28,072 nt of DNA from JAMOBE01 sp039908285 (GTDB lineage: Bacteria; Pseudomonadota; Alphaproteobacteria; Rhodospirillales; Rhodospirillaceae): assembly GCA_039908285.1 (NCBI GenBank), contig JAMOBE010000045.1, positions 1 to 28,072 of the forward strand, in the 5' to 3' direction. A model generated the notes under the pieces. That model was given only the letters and a program-made list of their open reading frames with translations. It ran no database searches and had not been told where the DNA came from. Positions 15,448-22,652 of the stretch are shown here, piece by piece. The position numbers were made by a program, and so were the translations under genes. How positions within the stretch are numbered: the stretch's first letter is position 1; every line of letters starts with the position of its first letter.

Positions 15448-16215
15448 TCACTTCTCCAGGACGATGGCCGACAGCCCCCGGCCATAGTCGGACTCGCCGC
15501 GCAGGGTGGCGCGACGGTAGCTGAAGAAGCGTCCCTCCTCGCGCATGGTGTCACAGGGCGTGCGGACCACCGTTCCGACTCCCCGTCGGGCGATGCGCCA
15601 GACGACATAGCCCACGAGGTCGAACATGTGGTGTTCCTCGCGTCGCGACGGGGCGAAGAAGGCCACGTTGCCCCCGTCTTCGGCCAGGAACGGCGCTGGA
15701 AAGCCGGGGCCCACCTCGTAGGAGCGCTGGGCGATGCACGGGCCCACCGCGGCGACGATGTTCTCTGGCCTGGCGCCCAGGACGACCATCGCCGCGACCG
15801 TCGCGTCGATGATGCCGCCGATGGCGCCCTTCCACCCGGCGTGGGCGGCTCCGATCACCCCGGCCCGTGGATCGGCCAGCAGCACCGGTGCGCAGTCCGC
15901 CGTCAGGATGCCGAGGACGATGCCGGGGCGGGTCGTCACCATGGCATCGGCGACCGGGGCGTCGGCGTGGCTCCAGGGGGCGTCAACCGTCACCGCGCGG
16001 GCGGTGTGCTCCTGGCGGACGGTCACCAGTGCCTCCGGCCGTCGGTTGAGCATCGCCATGGCCTGGGCACGGTTGGCGGCGACGCTGGCCGGGTCGTCGC
16101 CCGAGCCGAAGCCGCAGTTGAGCGAGGCGTACAGTCCGGCGGACGTGCCGCCTTCGCGCGTGAAAAAGCCATGGCGGATGCGCGTCAGTTCGTTGAGCGC
16201 CGAGACCGAGATCAT
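15448..16215 (-). CDS. pgeF: Peptidoglycan editing factor PgeF (laccase-domain / DUF152 purine nucleoside phosphorylase family)
   Basis: The 255-residue protein has the family metal-site pattern: VRQEHTA (His70), TADCAPVLLAD (Cys108) and GAAHAGWKG (His125), plus HGFFTREGG near the N terminus. In E. coli the homologue (YfiH) removes L-Ser from mis-made UDP-MurNAc-L-Ser; other members have purine nucleoside phosphorylase or polyphenol oxidase activity. The ATG at 16215 overlaps the midA stop by 4 nt, so translation is probably coupled. Stop at 15448, followed 26 nt later by a perfect hairpin that may terminate the operon. Confidence 0.93.
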   Translation of the reverse strand: MISVSALNELTRIRHGFFTREGGTSAGLYASLNCGFGSGDDPASVAANRAQAMAMLNRRPEALVTVRQEHTARAVTVDAPWSHADAPVADAMVTTRPGIVLGILTADCAPVLLADPRAGVIGAAHAGWKGAIGGIIDATVAAMVVLGARPENIVAAVGPCIAQRSYEVGPGFPAPFLAEDGGNVAFFAPSRREEHHMFDLVGYVVWRIARRGVGTVVRTPCDTMREEGRFFSYRRATLRGESDYGRGLSAIVLEK

Positions 16216-17267
16216 GGTTCGAATCCTGGCAGGGTGGGCAACTCCGGGTGGGCCAGTCCCAGCACCTTGAACAGCCCGCCCATTTCCTCGTCGTGGACCA
16301 GGCGTCGCACGGCGGCGGCGATGTCGGCGGCCTGGTGCGGGGTGGCGTTGGCCATCAGCACGGCGGCCCGGGCGCCAAGTCCGAGCCTCTCGAGCCACGG
16401 CCCCTGCGCCAGCGGCCCGTCGGGGCGGGCTCCGGCTCCGGCCGCCGCCAGGGCCAGGGACTCGAAGTCCACGTGCGCGGTGAGGTCGGCCTCGCCCGGG
16501 GCCTCCAGCGGCGGATGGAAGGCATGGCGGCGGACCGCCTGGAGCGAGTCCCCGGCGGCGGCGCGGGCTGGACCGTAGTCGATGACCAGGGCCGCTCCAC
16601 CCTCGGTGGCGAGGCGCCGCCCCAGGGTGGCCGCCAGGCTGCGGCCGGCGGGACTGGTCTCGGCGATGGCGCCGGGGGGGCTGTCGATGACCCCGGGCGG
16701 CAGGGGAGGGGCGTCCACCACCTCGCCCAGGACGAAGCGGAAGGCGGCGCCGTCCCAGTCCACCAGCCGCTCCCGCCACCCCTCGGGCGTCCTGGCGAAC
16801 TGGCGGATCGGCAGGGCGTCGAAGAACTCGTTGGCGATGACGATGGCCGGCCCCCCGGGAACCGTGTCGAAGTGCTGGTGCCAGGTGGCGGGATGGCCGC
16901 CCAGGCCGTGCCGCTGGGCATTCATCAGGGCCGGACTGGTCTCCACCAGATGCACGTCGAGGGCGGCGGCGAACGGCGCCACCGAGCGGGCCGCCCGCAG
17001 GAGATCGGCCATCAGGGTTCCCCGTCCGGGACCCAGCTCCACGAGGCGCAGTCGCTCGGGGCGCCCCATCTGCATCCACACCACCGCCGCCCACATGCCG
17101 ATCAGCTCGCCGAAGATCTGGCTGACCTCGGGCGCGGTGATGAAGTCGCCCCTGGTCCCGAAGGCCTGGCCGCGGGCGTAGTAGGAGGCGACCGCCTCGG
17201 CCATGAAGGCCTCCACCGGCAGGGGACCGGCGATTCCGATGCGCTCCCGCAGGATGCTTCCCGTCAT
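16212..17267 (-). CDS. Class I SAM-dependent methyltransferase, MidA/NDUFAF7 family
   Basis: The 351-residue product matches the MidA/NDUFAF7 (DUF185) family, whose eukaryotic member methylates an arginine of the NDUFS2 subunit of respiratory complex I. Visible signatures are YYARGQAFGTRGDFITAPEVSQIFGE near the start, the SAM-binding motif LVELGPGRGTLMADLLR, VETSPALMNAQR, and IVIANEFFDALPIRQF, all in the usual order. The start ATG at 17267 overlaps the lgt stop (ATGA), and its end overlaps the pgeF start the same way, so lgt, this gene and pgeF form a tight operon. Confidence 0.92.
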   Translation of the reverse strand: MTGSILRERIGIAGPLPVEAFMAEAVASYYARGQAFGTRGDFITAPEVSQIFGELIGMWAAVVWMQMGRPERLRLVELGPGRGTLMADLLRAARSVAPFAAALDVHLVETSPALMNAQRHGLGGHPATWHQHFDTVPGGPAIVIANEFFDALPIRQFARTPEGWRERLVDWDGAAFRFVLGEVVDAPPLPPGVIDSPPGAIAETSPAGRSLAATLGRRLATEGGAALVIDYGPARAAAGDSLQAVRRHAFHPPLEAPGEADLTAHVDFESLALAAAGAGARPDGPLAQGPWLERLGLGARAAVLMANATPHQAADIAAAVRRLVHDEEMGGLFKVLGLAHPELPTLPGFEP

Positions 17268-18064
17268 TGACGCCGTCCCGCCGTGGCGATGAGGGCGGCT
17301 CCCGCCAGTATCATCGGGATCGACAGGAGCTGGCCCATGGTCGCTCCTCCCCACAGGAAGCCGAGATGGGCATCGGGCTGGCGGAACAGCTCGGCGACGC
17401 CGCGGGCCAGGCCATAGCCCACCAGGAACGCCCCCGACAGCATGCCGGGGCGTCCGCGAATGGCCGTCATCCGCCACAAAAGGTGCATGACCACGAACAG
17501 CACAAGCCCCTCCAGCAGGGCCTCATAGAGCTGACTTGGGTGCCGGGGCTCCGGCCCGCCGTGGGGAAAGACCATGGCCCACGGCACGTCGGGGGCCGGG
17601 CGGCCGAAAAGCTCGCCGTTGATGAAGTTGGCGAGCCGGCCGAAGAACAGGCCCAGGGGAGCGGCGCAGGACACCAGGTCGCCGAAAGCCCTGAGGTCGA
17701 TGCGGCGGCGGCGGGCGAACAGGACCATGGCCAGCAGGACCCCGATCAGCCCGCCATGGAACGACATGCCCCCCTGCCAGACGTAGACGATCTCGTGCGG
17801 CACCTGAAGGTAGTAGCCGGGCTTGTAGAACAGCACATAGCCGAGCCGGCCCCCCAGCACCACGCCGAGGGTGGCCCAGGTCACGAAGTCCTCGGCGTCG
17901 ATATCGGTGATGACCCGCTCCCTCCCGGCCGGTCGCCGCGACAGGGCGCGCACATACCACCACGCCCCCAGGATGCCGGTGATGTAGGCCAGGGCATACC
18001 AGCGGATGGCCACCGGTCCGATGTGCAGGGCGACGGGATCCAGGTCGGGAAAGGCGATGGCCAT
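17264..18064 (-). CDS. lgt: Prolipoprotein diacylglyceryl transferase
   Basis: Lgt is an inner-membrane enzyme that transfers diacylglyceryl from phosphatidylglycerol to the lipobox cysteine of prolipoproteins. The 266-residue product has several transmembrane segments and the family signature GRLANFINGELFG (about 142-154). Residues equivalent to the key E. coli positions are visible: His103 in MSFHGG and Arg143 in FGRLANF, plus HPSQLYEA. It lies 13 nt after hldD and overlaps the methyltransferase gene by 4 nt. Confidence 0.97.
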   Translation of the reverse strand: MAIAFPDLDPVALHIGPVAIRWYALAYITGILGAWWYVRALSRRPAGRERVITDIDAEDFVTWATLGVVLGGRLGYVLFYKPGYYLQVPHEIVYVWQGGMSFHGGLIGVLLAMVLFARRRRIDLRAFGDLVSCAAPLGLFFGRLANFINGELFGRPAPDVPWAMVFPHGGPEPRHPSQLYEALLEGLVLFVVMHLLWRMTAIRGRPGMLSGAFLVGYGLARGVAELFRQPDAHLGFLWGGATMGQLLSIPMILAGAALIATAGRRQ

Positions 18065-18077
18065 CGGGATAAAGCCT

Positions 18078-19064
18078 TCAGCGATAGGGATCGGCGGTGC
18101 TCAGGTGGTCCTGGACATAGCGTCCAACCCCCTCCTCGAGGGACAGGAACGGACGATCATAGCCGGCCTCGCGCAGGCGATCCATGCGCGCCTCGGTGAA
18201 GTACTGGTACTTGTCGCGGATCTGGAGCGGGGTGTCCACGAACTTGATGTAGGGCTCCTTGCCCAGGGCCCGGTACACGGCGCTGGCCAGGTCGTAGAAG
18301 GTGCGCGCCTGGCCGGTGCCGACGTTGAACAGCCCGCTGACCCCCGGATTGTCCAGGAGCCACATGATGACGTTGACACAGTCGTCCACGTGGATGAAGT
18401 CCCGCAACTGGCCGCCGTCGGCGTAGCTCGGGTTGTGGGAGCGGAACAGGTGACAGGGATTGTCGGTGTCGGCATGGGGGAAGATCTGGGACACCACGCT
18501 GCTCTGCGGTCCCTTGTGGTATTCGTTCGGACCATAGACGTTGAAGAACTTGAGTCCGGCCCACTGCGGCGGCCTGGCCTTGCCGTTGGTGAGGATGCGG
18601 CGGACCCGGCGGTCGAACAGGTGCTTGCTCCAGCCATAGGCGTTGAGCGGCTTGAGCTGCGCCAGGGCCTCGGCCGTGAAGTCGTCGTCAAAACCCGCCC
18701 CGCCGTCGCCATAGGTGGCAGCCGACGAGGCGTAGATCAGCCGCACCCGATTGGCCGCACACCACTTCCACAGGGTCAACGACAGGTTGAAATTGTTGGT
18801 GAAGATCCGGTCCGCGTCGGTCTCGGTGGTGGAGGAAATGGCCCCCATGTGAAAGATCGCCTCGATGCGGGTCTTCTTGGTATCGAGGAAGGAGAACATG
18901 TGCTCGGGCAGGACCACGTCGGCCAGCTCGCGCCGGGCGATGTTGCGCCATTTGTTCCCCGACCGCAGCCGATCGACCACGACCAGATTGGTCTCCCCCC
19001 GCGCTTCCAGCGCCGCCACGATATTGGACCCGATGAATCCGGCCCCCCCGGTGACCACGAACAT
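18078..19064 (-). CDS. hldD: ADP-L-glycero-D-manno-heptose-6-epimerase
   Basis: This NAD(P)-dependent short-chain dehydrogenase/epimerase makes ADP-L-glycero-D-manno-heptose for the lipopolysaccharide inner core. The 328-residue product has the Rossmann motif GGAGFIGSN (6-14), FHMGAISSTTETD, the catalytic Ser-Tyr-Lys set (ASSAATYGDG, NAYGWSKHLFD), and KFFNVYGPNEYHKG with GGQLRDFIHVDD, all specific to HldD/RfaD. It is probably the first gene of the hldD-lgt-midA-pgeF operon. Upstream of the ATG at 19064 the divergent gap carries a very long hairpin. Confidence 0.95.
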   Translation of the reverse strand: MFVVTGGAGFIGSNIVAALEARGETNLVVVDRLRSGNKWRNIARRELADVVLPEHMFSFLDTKKTRIEAIFHMGAISSTTETDADRIFTNNFNLSLTLWKWCAANRVRLIYASSAATYGDGGAGFDDDFTAEALAQLKPLNAYGWSKHLFDRRVRRILTNGKARPPQWAGLKFFNVYGPNEYHKGPQSSVVSQIFPHADTDNPCHLFRSHNPSYADGGQLRDFIHVDDCVNVIMWLLDNPGVSGLFNVGTGQARTFYDLASAVYRALGKEPYIKFVDTPLQIRDKYQYFTEARMDRLREAGYDRPFLSLEEGVGRYVQDHLSTADPYR

Positions 19065-19082
19065 GGCCTTCGCTCCCCGACT

Positions 19083-19139
19083 GTATTCCTGACCCGAAAA
19101 ATCTTTGCGCGTCGCGAAGATTTTTCGGGTCAGGAATAC
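19083..19139. repeat. Perfect 23-bp inverted repeat (extended hairpin) in the divergent gap upstream of hldD
   Basis: The left arm, 19083-19105 (gtattcctgacccgaaaaat then ctt), is perfectly complementary to 19117-19139. The 11-nt centre can add a wobble and three GC pairs, leaving a 3-nt loop. Smaller hairpins follow: gcggc-tcc-gccgc (19153-19165) and gtccgg/ccggac (19171-19176/19089-style spacing, right arm at 19189-19194). It sits 19 nt upstream of the hldD start, within the probable promoter region. The A/T-rich arm portion gives it a bidirectional terminator look. Confidence 0.85.
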
Positions 19140-19309
19140 GAATCTTTTGGTTGCGGCTCCGCCGCGTTATGTCCGGTCATAGGACCACCCGGACGCCGGC
19201 ATCATAGGCCGTGAGGCTCCGCGTCGCAAGCCGCACCAGGACTCTCATGAAAGCGGTTGGCCGCGGCCCTCGGAAACGCTATGATGGTGGCGTAAGCATG
19301 AGGTTTGCC

Positions 19310-19702
19310 ATGTCCGACAGTCTCGAAGAAGTCAAGTCTTTGCTCCGCAATATCCTCACGATTCTCCCGACGCTGGCCACCAAGGCCGACTTGGAGAAGC
19401 TGGCCACCAAGGCTGAGTTGGAGGCGCTCAGGGACGAAATGAAGGCCGACGTGGGGGCGCTCAGGGACGAAATGAAGGCCGACGTGGGGGCGCTCAGGGC
19501 CGAACTGAAGGCCGACGTGGGGGCGCTCAGGGACGAAATGAGGGCCGGGCAGGCCGCGTTGGAACAGCGGATGACCAAGCTTGAAATCAGGACCGACACC
19601 GGTTTCCAGGTGATCGCCGCGCGGCTTGACGAGCAGCGACAGACCATCAATGCCCTGATACCGACCAATCTGGCCGCGGTGCCGGCGAAGCGGTTGGCCT
19701 GA
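19310..19702 (+). CDS. Small coiled-coil protein with 11-residue tandem repeats
   Basis: The 130-residue product is almost wholly predicted coiled coil. After MSDSLEEVKSLLRNILTILP come heptad-like segments (LATKADLEKLATKAELEAL), then four 11-residue units of the type ALRDEMKADVG, and a C-terminal helix with LEQRMTKLEIRTDTGFQ. No enzymatic motif, signal peptide or membrane segment is visible. A gagg box (19300-19303) sits 6 nt before the ATG at 19310; an in-frame ATG at 19298 and a longer frame from 19211 are less supported. The hydrophobic, repetitive, charged pattern recalls phage-related or DUF1640-like coiled-coil proteins, but I cannot assign a function. It lies 37 nt upstream of rlmN on the same strand. 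Confidence 0.65.
   Translation: MSDSLEEVKSLLRNILTILPTLATKADLEKLATKAELEALRDEMKADVGALRDEMKADVGALRAELKADVGALRDEMRAGQAALEQRMTKLEIRTDTGFQVIAARLDEQRQTINALIPTNLAAVPAKRLA
19424..19555 (+). repeat. Four 33-nt tandem repeats in the coiled-coil gene
   Basis: Units begin with gcgctcaggg at 19424, 19457, 19490 and 19523, exactly 33 nt apart. The first three are near identical and the fourth diverges in its second half. The near identity at DNA level points to recent duplication. Confidence 0.9.
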
Positions 19703-19739
19703 GGGGAGTGTCACATCCGTTCGTTGAGTTCCATACGCC

Positions 19740-20960
19740 ATGACCATGCCGGCTTCCGTCGTCTCACCGTCTTCCGCCGTGGCAGCCGACGCTGACGTCG
19801 GCGCCGTCGGCGCCGTCGTCGACGAGCGCATCGAGCTGGTCGGGCTGTCGCGGGACGACCTGACCGCGGTCATGGTCCATCTCGGCGAGAAGCCGTTCCG
19901 CGCCAAGCAGGTCTGGCACTGGCTCTATCATCGCGGGGTCACCGATTTCGCCGCCATGACCAGCCTGTCCAGGCCATGCCGGGAGATGCTCGCCGAGCGC
20001 TGCACCATCACCCGGCCCGAGGTGGCCCGCGAGCAGACCTCGTCCGACCGGACCCGCAAGTGGCTGCTGCGCTTTTCCGACGGTCAGGAGGCCGAGACCG
20101 TCTTCATTCCCGAGGACGATCGTGGTGCCGCCTGCCTGTCCACCCAGGTGGGCTGCATGCTGACCTGCCGGTTCTGCCATACCGGCACCCAGACGCTGGT
20201 GCGCAATCTCACCGCCGCCGAGATCATTGGTCAGTTTCTTGTCGCGCGGGATTCCTATGGCGAGTGGCCGACGCCCACCGACGACACGCGGCTTTTGTCC
20301 AACATCGTGGTCATGGGCATGGGCGAGCCGCTGTTCAACTACGACAACGTGGCCACCGCCCTGAAGATCGCCATGGACCCCGAGGGCATCGCGATGTCGC
20401 GCCGGCGCATCACACTGTCCACCTCGGGCGTGGTGCCGCTGATCCGCCGCTGTGGCGACGAGCTGGCGGTGAACCTGGCCGTCAGCCTGCACGCCGCCAA
20501 CGACGAGCTGCGCGACGCCATCATGCCCATCAATCGGAAATACCCCCTCGACGAGCTGATGCGGGCTTGCCGCGAGTATCCGGCGGCCAGCAATGCCCGC
20601 CGTATCACCTTCGAGTACGTGATGCTGAAGGACGTCAACGACTCCCCCGCCGATCTGCGCGCCGTGCTCCGGCTGGTCAAGGACATTCCCTGCAAGTTCA
20701 ACCTGATCCCCTTCAACCCCTGGCCGGGGGCGCCGTTCGCCTGTTCCGAGCCCGAGACCATCGAGTCCTTCGCCAATGCCCTCAACGAGGCCGGCTATTC
20801 GGCGCCGGTGCGGCTCTCCCGTGGGCAGGACATCGCCGCCGCCTGTGGCCAGCTCCGCTCCGCCTCCGTCCGCGAGCGCCTGAGCCGCTACAAGGCTCGC
20901 CTTGCCGCCGGGATCGAGGACGACCATCACCCGCCCCCCCAGGCTCCTGTGAGCAGATAG
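19740..20960 (+). CDS. rlmN: Dual-specificity 23S rRNA m2A2503 / tRNA m2A37 methyltransferase RlmN
   Basis: RlmN is a radical-SAM enzyme that methylates C2 of adenine 2503 in 23S rRNA and A37 in some tRNAs. The 406-residue product has the radical-SAM cluster motif GCMLTCRFCHTG (Cys139, Cys143, Cys146), VVMGMGEPLFNYDNV, SLHAANDELRDAIMPINR, and a conserved C-terminal catalytic Cys369 in DIAAACGQL. The fold order and length are as in the family, apart from a 30-residue Ala/Val/Asp-rich N-terminal extension before ELVGLSRDDLTAVM, so an internal start is conceivable. Confidence 0.97.
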   Translation: MTMPASVVSPSSAVAADADVGAVGAVVDERIELVGLSRDDLTAVMVHLGEKPFRAKQVWHWLYHRGVTDFAAMTSLSRPCREMLAERCTITRPEVAREQTSSDRTRKWLLRFSDGQEAETVFIPEDDRGAACLSTQVGCMLTCRFCHTGTQTLVRNLTAAEIIGQFLVARDSYGEWPTPTDDTRLLSNIVVMGMGEPLFNYDNVATALKIAMDPEGIAMSRRRITLSTSGVVPLIRRCGDELAVNLAVSLHAANDELRDAIMPINRKYPLDELMRACREYPAASNARRITFEYVMLKDVNDSPADLRAVLRLVKDIPCKFNLIPFNPWPGAPFACSEPETIESFANALNEAGYSAPVRLSRGQDIAAACGQLRSASVRERLSRYKARLAAGIEDDHHPPPQAPVSR

Positions 20961-21011
20961 AATGAGACCCCGACTTGCGGGGAAGGTGCGGCTCTGCTAT
21001 GCGAGTCGTCC

Positions 21012-22640
21012 ATGGCCACTCCGGTGCACGACCCGAAAGGCTATTATGCCATCCTGGACATCGGCCGCACCGCCGATGGTGAGGCGGTCAAGGCCGCCTA
21101 TCGCGCCCGGGCCAAGGTTTTCCACCCGGACCACAACCGCGCCCCGGATGCGGTCGAGAAGTTCCAGCGGCTCAACGAGGCCTATCAGGTCCTGAGCGAC
21201 CTGCGCCGCCGCGCCGCCTATGATGCCGAGTGCGAGAACTGGGCGCTTCCCGCCGGCGGATCGAGCGCGCGTCCACCTCCCCCCCGCCACCGGCAGACGC
21301 AGCCCCCCCCTCCCTCTTCCCCTCCTCCAAGACCGTCCGCCGGACGGCGCCAGGACCCCACGGACTTCTTCGCCTGTGGCCGCTGCGGCCGGGTATCGGC
21401 CCAGCCGCGCTACGTGGTGTTCGAGCGCGTGAGGGGGAGGGTGCTGAAGACCGTCCGCGACCCGGTGGCCGGGGTGTTCTGTCCGGCCTGTGCCGAGCGG
21501 ACGGCGGTGGAGGCGAGTCTCTATACATGGCTGCGCGGGTGGTGGGCGCTGCCGTTCGGTCCGGTCCACACGCTGGTGGCGCTGACCCGCAACCTGCTGG
21601 GCGGGCGCCAGCCGCGGGACACCAATGCCCGCGTCCTCCTCCACCAGGCCAGGGCCTTTCTCTCCCGCGGCGATCTCGACATCGCCCGCGCCATCGCCGA
21701 GCAGGCGCGCTCGTTCGCCGGCACCTCCGAGACGGGCCGCGACCTCGCGATCCTTCTTGCCTCCCTCAGCACCCGTCCGCCCCGCAAGCTGAAGGGCCGC
21801 TGGGCCAGGAGCGGCCGGGCCGTCGCGCTTCAGCTTCTGCCCATGGTGGTGGTGGCGCTCGTGGTGGTGGGAGTCCTGGCCGCCACCGGCCACGGTCCGC
21901 GCTTCGGCGCCGAGGCCCAGAGGGAAGCGGAGAGGACTGAAACGGCGACCGCCCCGCCTCATCCACCTCCTCCGCCGGCACCTCCTCCGCCGGCCGTGCG
22001 TCGGGGGGCCTATCACGTGACGGCCCGCAAGGTCGCCGTCCACGACGGCCCCGGGGCCGACCGCCGGGCGGTGGCCTCCCTCGAGCGCTTCACCACGGTC
22101 GAGGTGCTGGACCACCAGAGCGACGAGGACTGGCTGCGGATCATCGCCCCCGGCGGCATCATCGGCTTCGTCGGAGCCGAGCTGGTGGCGGAGGGAGCGG
22201 GTGCCGCCGCCGAGCGGCAGTGGTGCACCGACAACAGGGGCGGGCCGGTGGCCAATGGAACGGTCCTGGTCAAGCCCAGCGGCGGCCCGAACCGCCTGCT
22301 GATCCGCAACACCACCGACGACGACGTCGTGGTGAAGCTGAAGGGAGCCGATGGCCGGACCCAGCTTGCCCTGTACGTCGTCGCCCGCGAGACCGGCCAG
22401 GCCGGCGGCGTCGCCGACGGCACCTATCAGGTGGTTCTGGCCACCGGCGGCGGCTTCAGCCGGGCCTGCGGCATCTTCCTCGACGACATGCGCACCGTCG
22501 TCTACCCCGATGCCCGGACCTTCCAGGCCCGGGTCGAGAACAACCACACCGTGGGCGCCACGGTGGCCCTGACCCTGCGGCCGCCCGGGACCGCCTACAA
22601 GCCGGCGGAACCGATCCCGCCGAGCCGCTTCATCGAATAG
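21012..22640 (+). CDS. Membrane-anchored J-domain protein with zinc-ribbon-like cysteines and SH3-like domain
   Basis: The 542-residue protein has an N-terminal J domain (DPKGYYAILDIG, HPD at 38-40) that should stimulate a DnaK-type ATPase. A proline-rich linker (about 85-110) follows, then a probable zinc site with CxxC pairs at 122/125 and 157/160. A single transmembrane segment (LQLLPMVVVALVVVGVLAA, about 273-291), a second proline-rich linker, a bacterial SH3-like domain (about 333-395, ARKVAVHDGPGADRRAVASL to DWLRII) and an unassigned C-terminal domain complete it. J domain and SH3 would lie on opposite sides of the membrane (cytoplasm and periplasm). There is no G/F region or classical DnaJ C terminus, so it is not DnaJ itself. 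It starts 51 nt after rlmN. Confidence 0.82.
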   Translation: MATPVHDPKGYYAILDIGRTADGEAVKAAYRARAKVFHPDHNRAPDAVEKFQRLNEAYQVLSDLRRRAAYDAECENWALPAGGSSARPPPPRHRQTQPPPPSSPPPRPSAGRRQDPTDFFACGRCGRVSAQPRYVVFERVRGRVLKTVRDPVAGVFCPACAERTAVEASLYTWLRGWWALPFGPVHTLVALTRNLLGGRQPRDTNARVLLHQARAFLSRGDLDIARAIAEQARSFAGTSETGRDLAILLASLSTRPPRKLKGRWARSGRAVALQLLPMVVVALVVVGVLAATGHGPRFGAEAQREAERTETATAPPHPPPPPAPPPPAVRRGAYHVTARKVAVHDGPGADRRAVASLERFTTVEVLDHQSDEDWLRIIAPGGIIGFVGAELVAEGAGAAAERQWCTDNRGGPVANGTVLVKPSGGPNRLLIRNTTDDDVVVKLKGADGRTQLALYVVARETGQAGGVADGTYQVVLATGGGFSRACGIFLDDMRTVVYPDARTFQARVENNHTVGATVALTLRPPGTAYKPAEPIPPSRFIE

Positions 22641-22652
22641 CGGGAAATCGCA

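Noticed and set aside
20968..20982. Small hairpin ccccg/cgggg between rlmN and the J-domain gene considered as a terminator
   Set aside because: Only five base pairs and no T-tract; such stems arise by chance at this GC content, and the genes may be co-transcribed.
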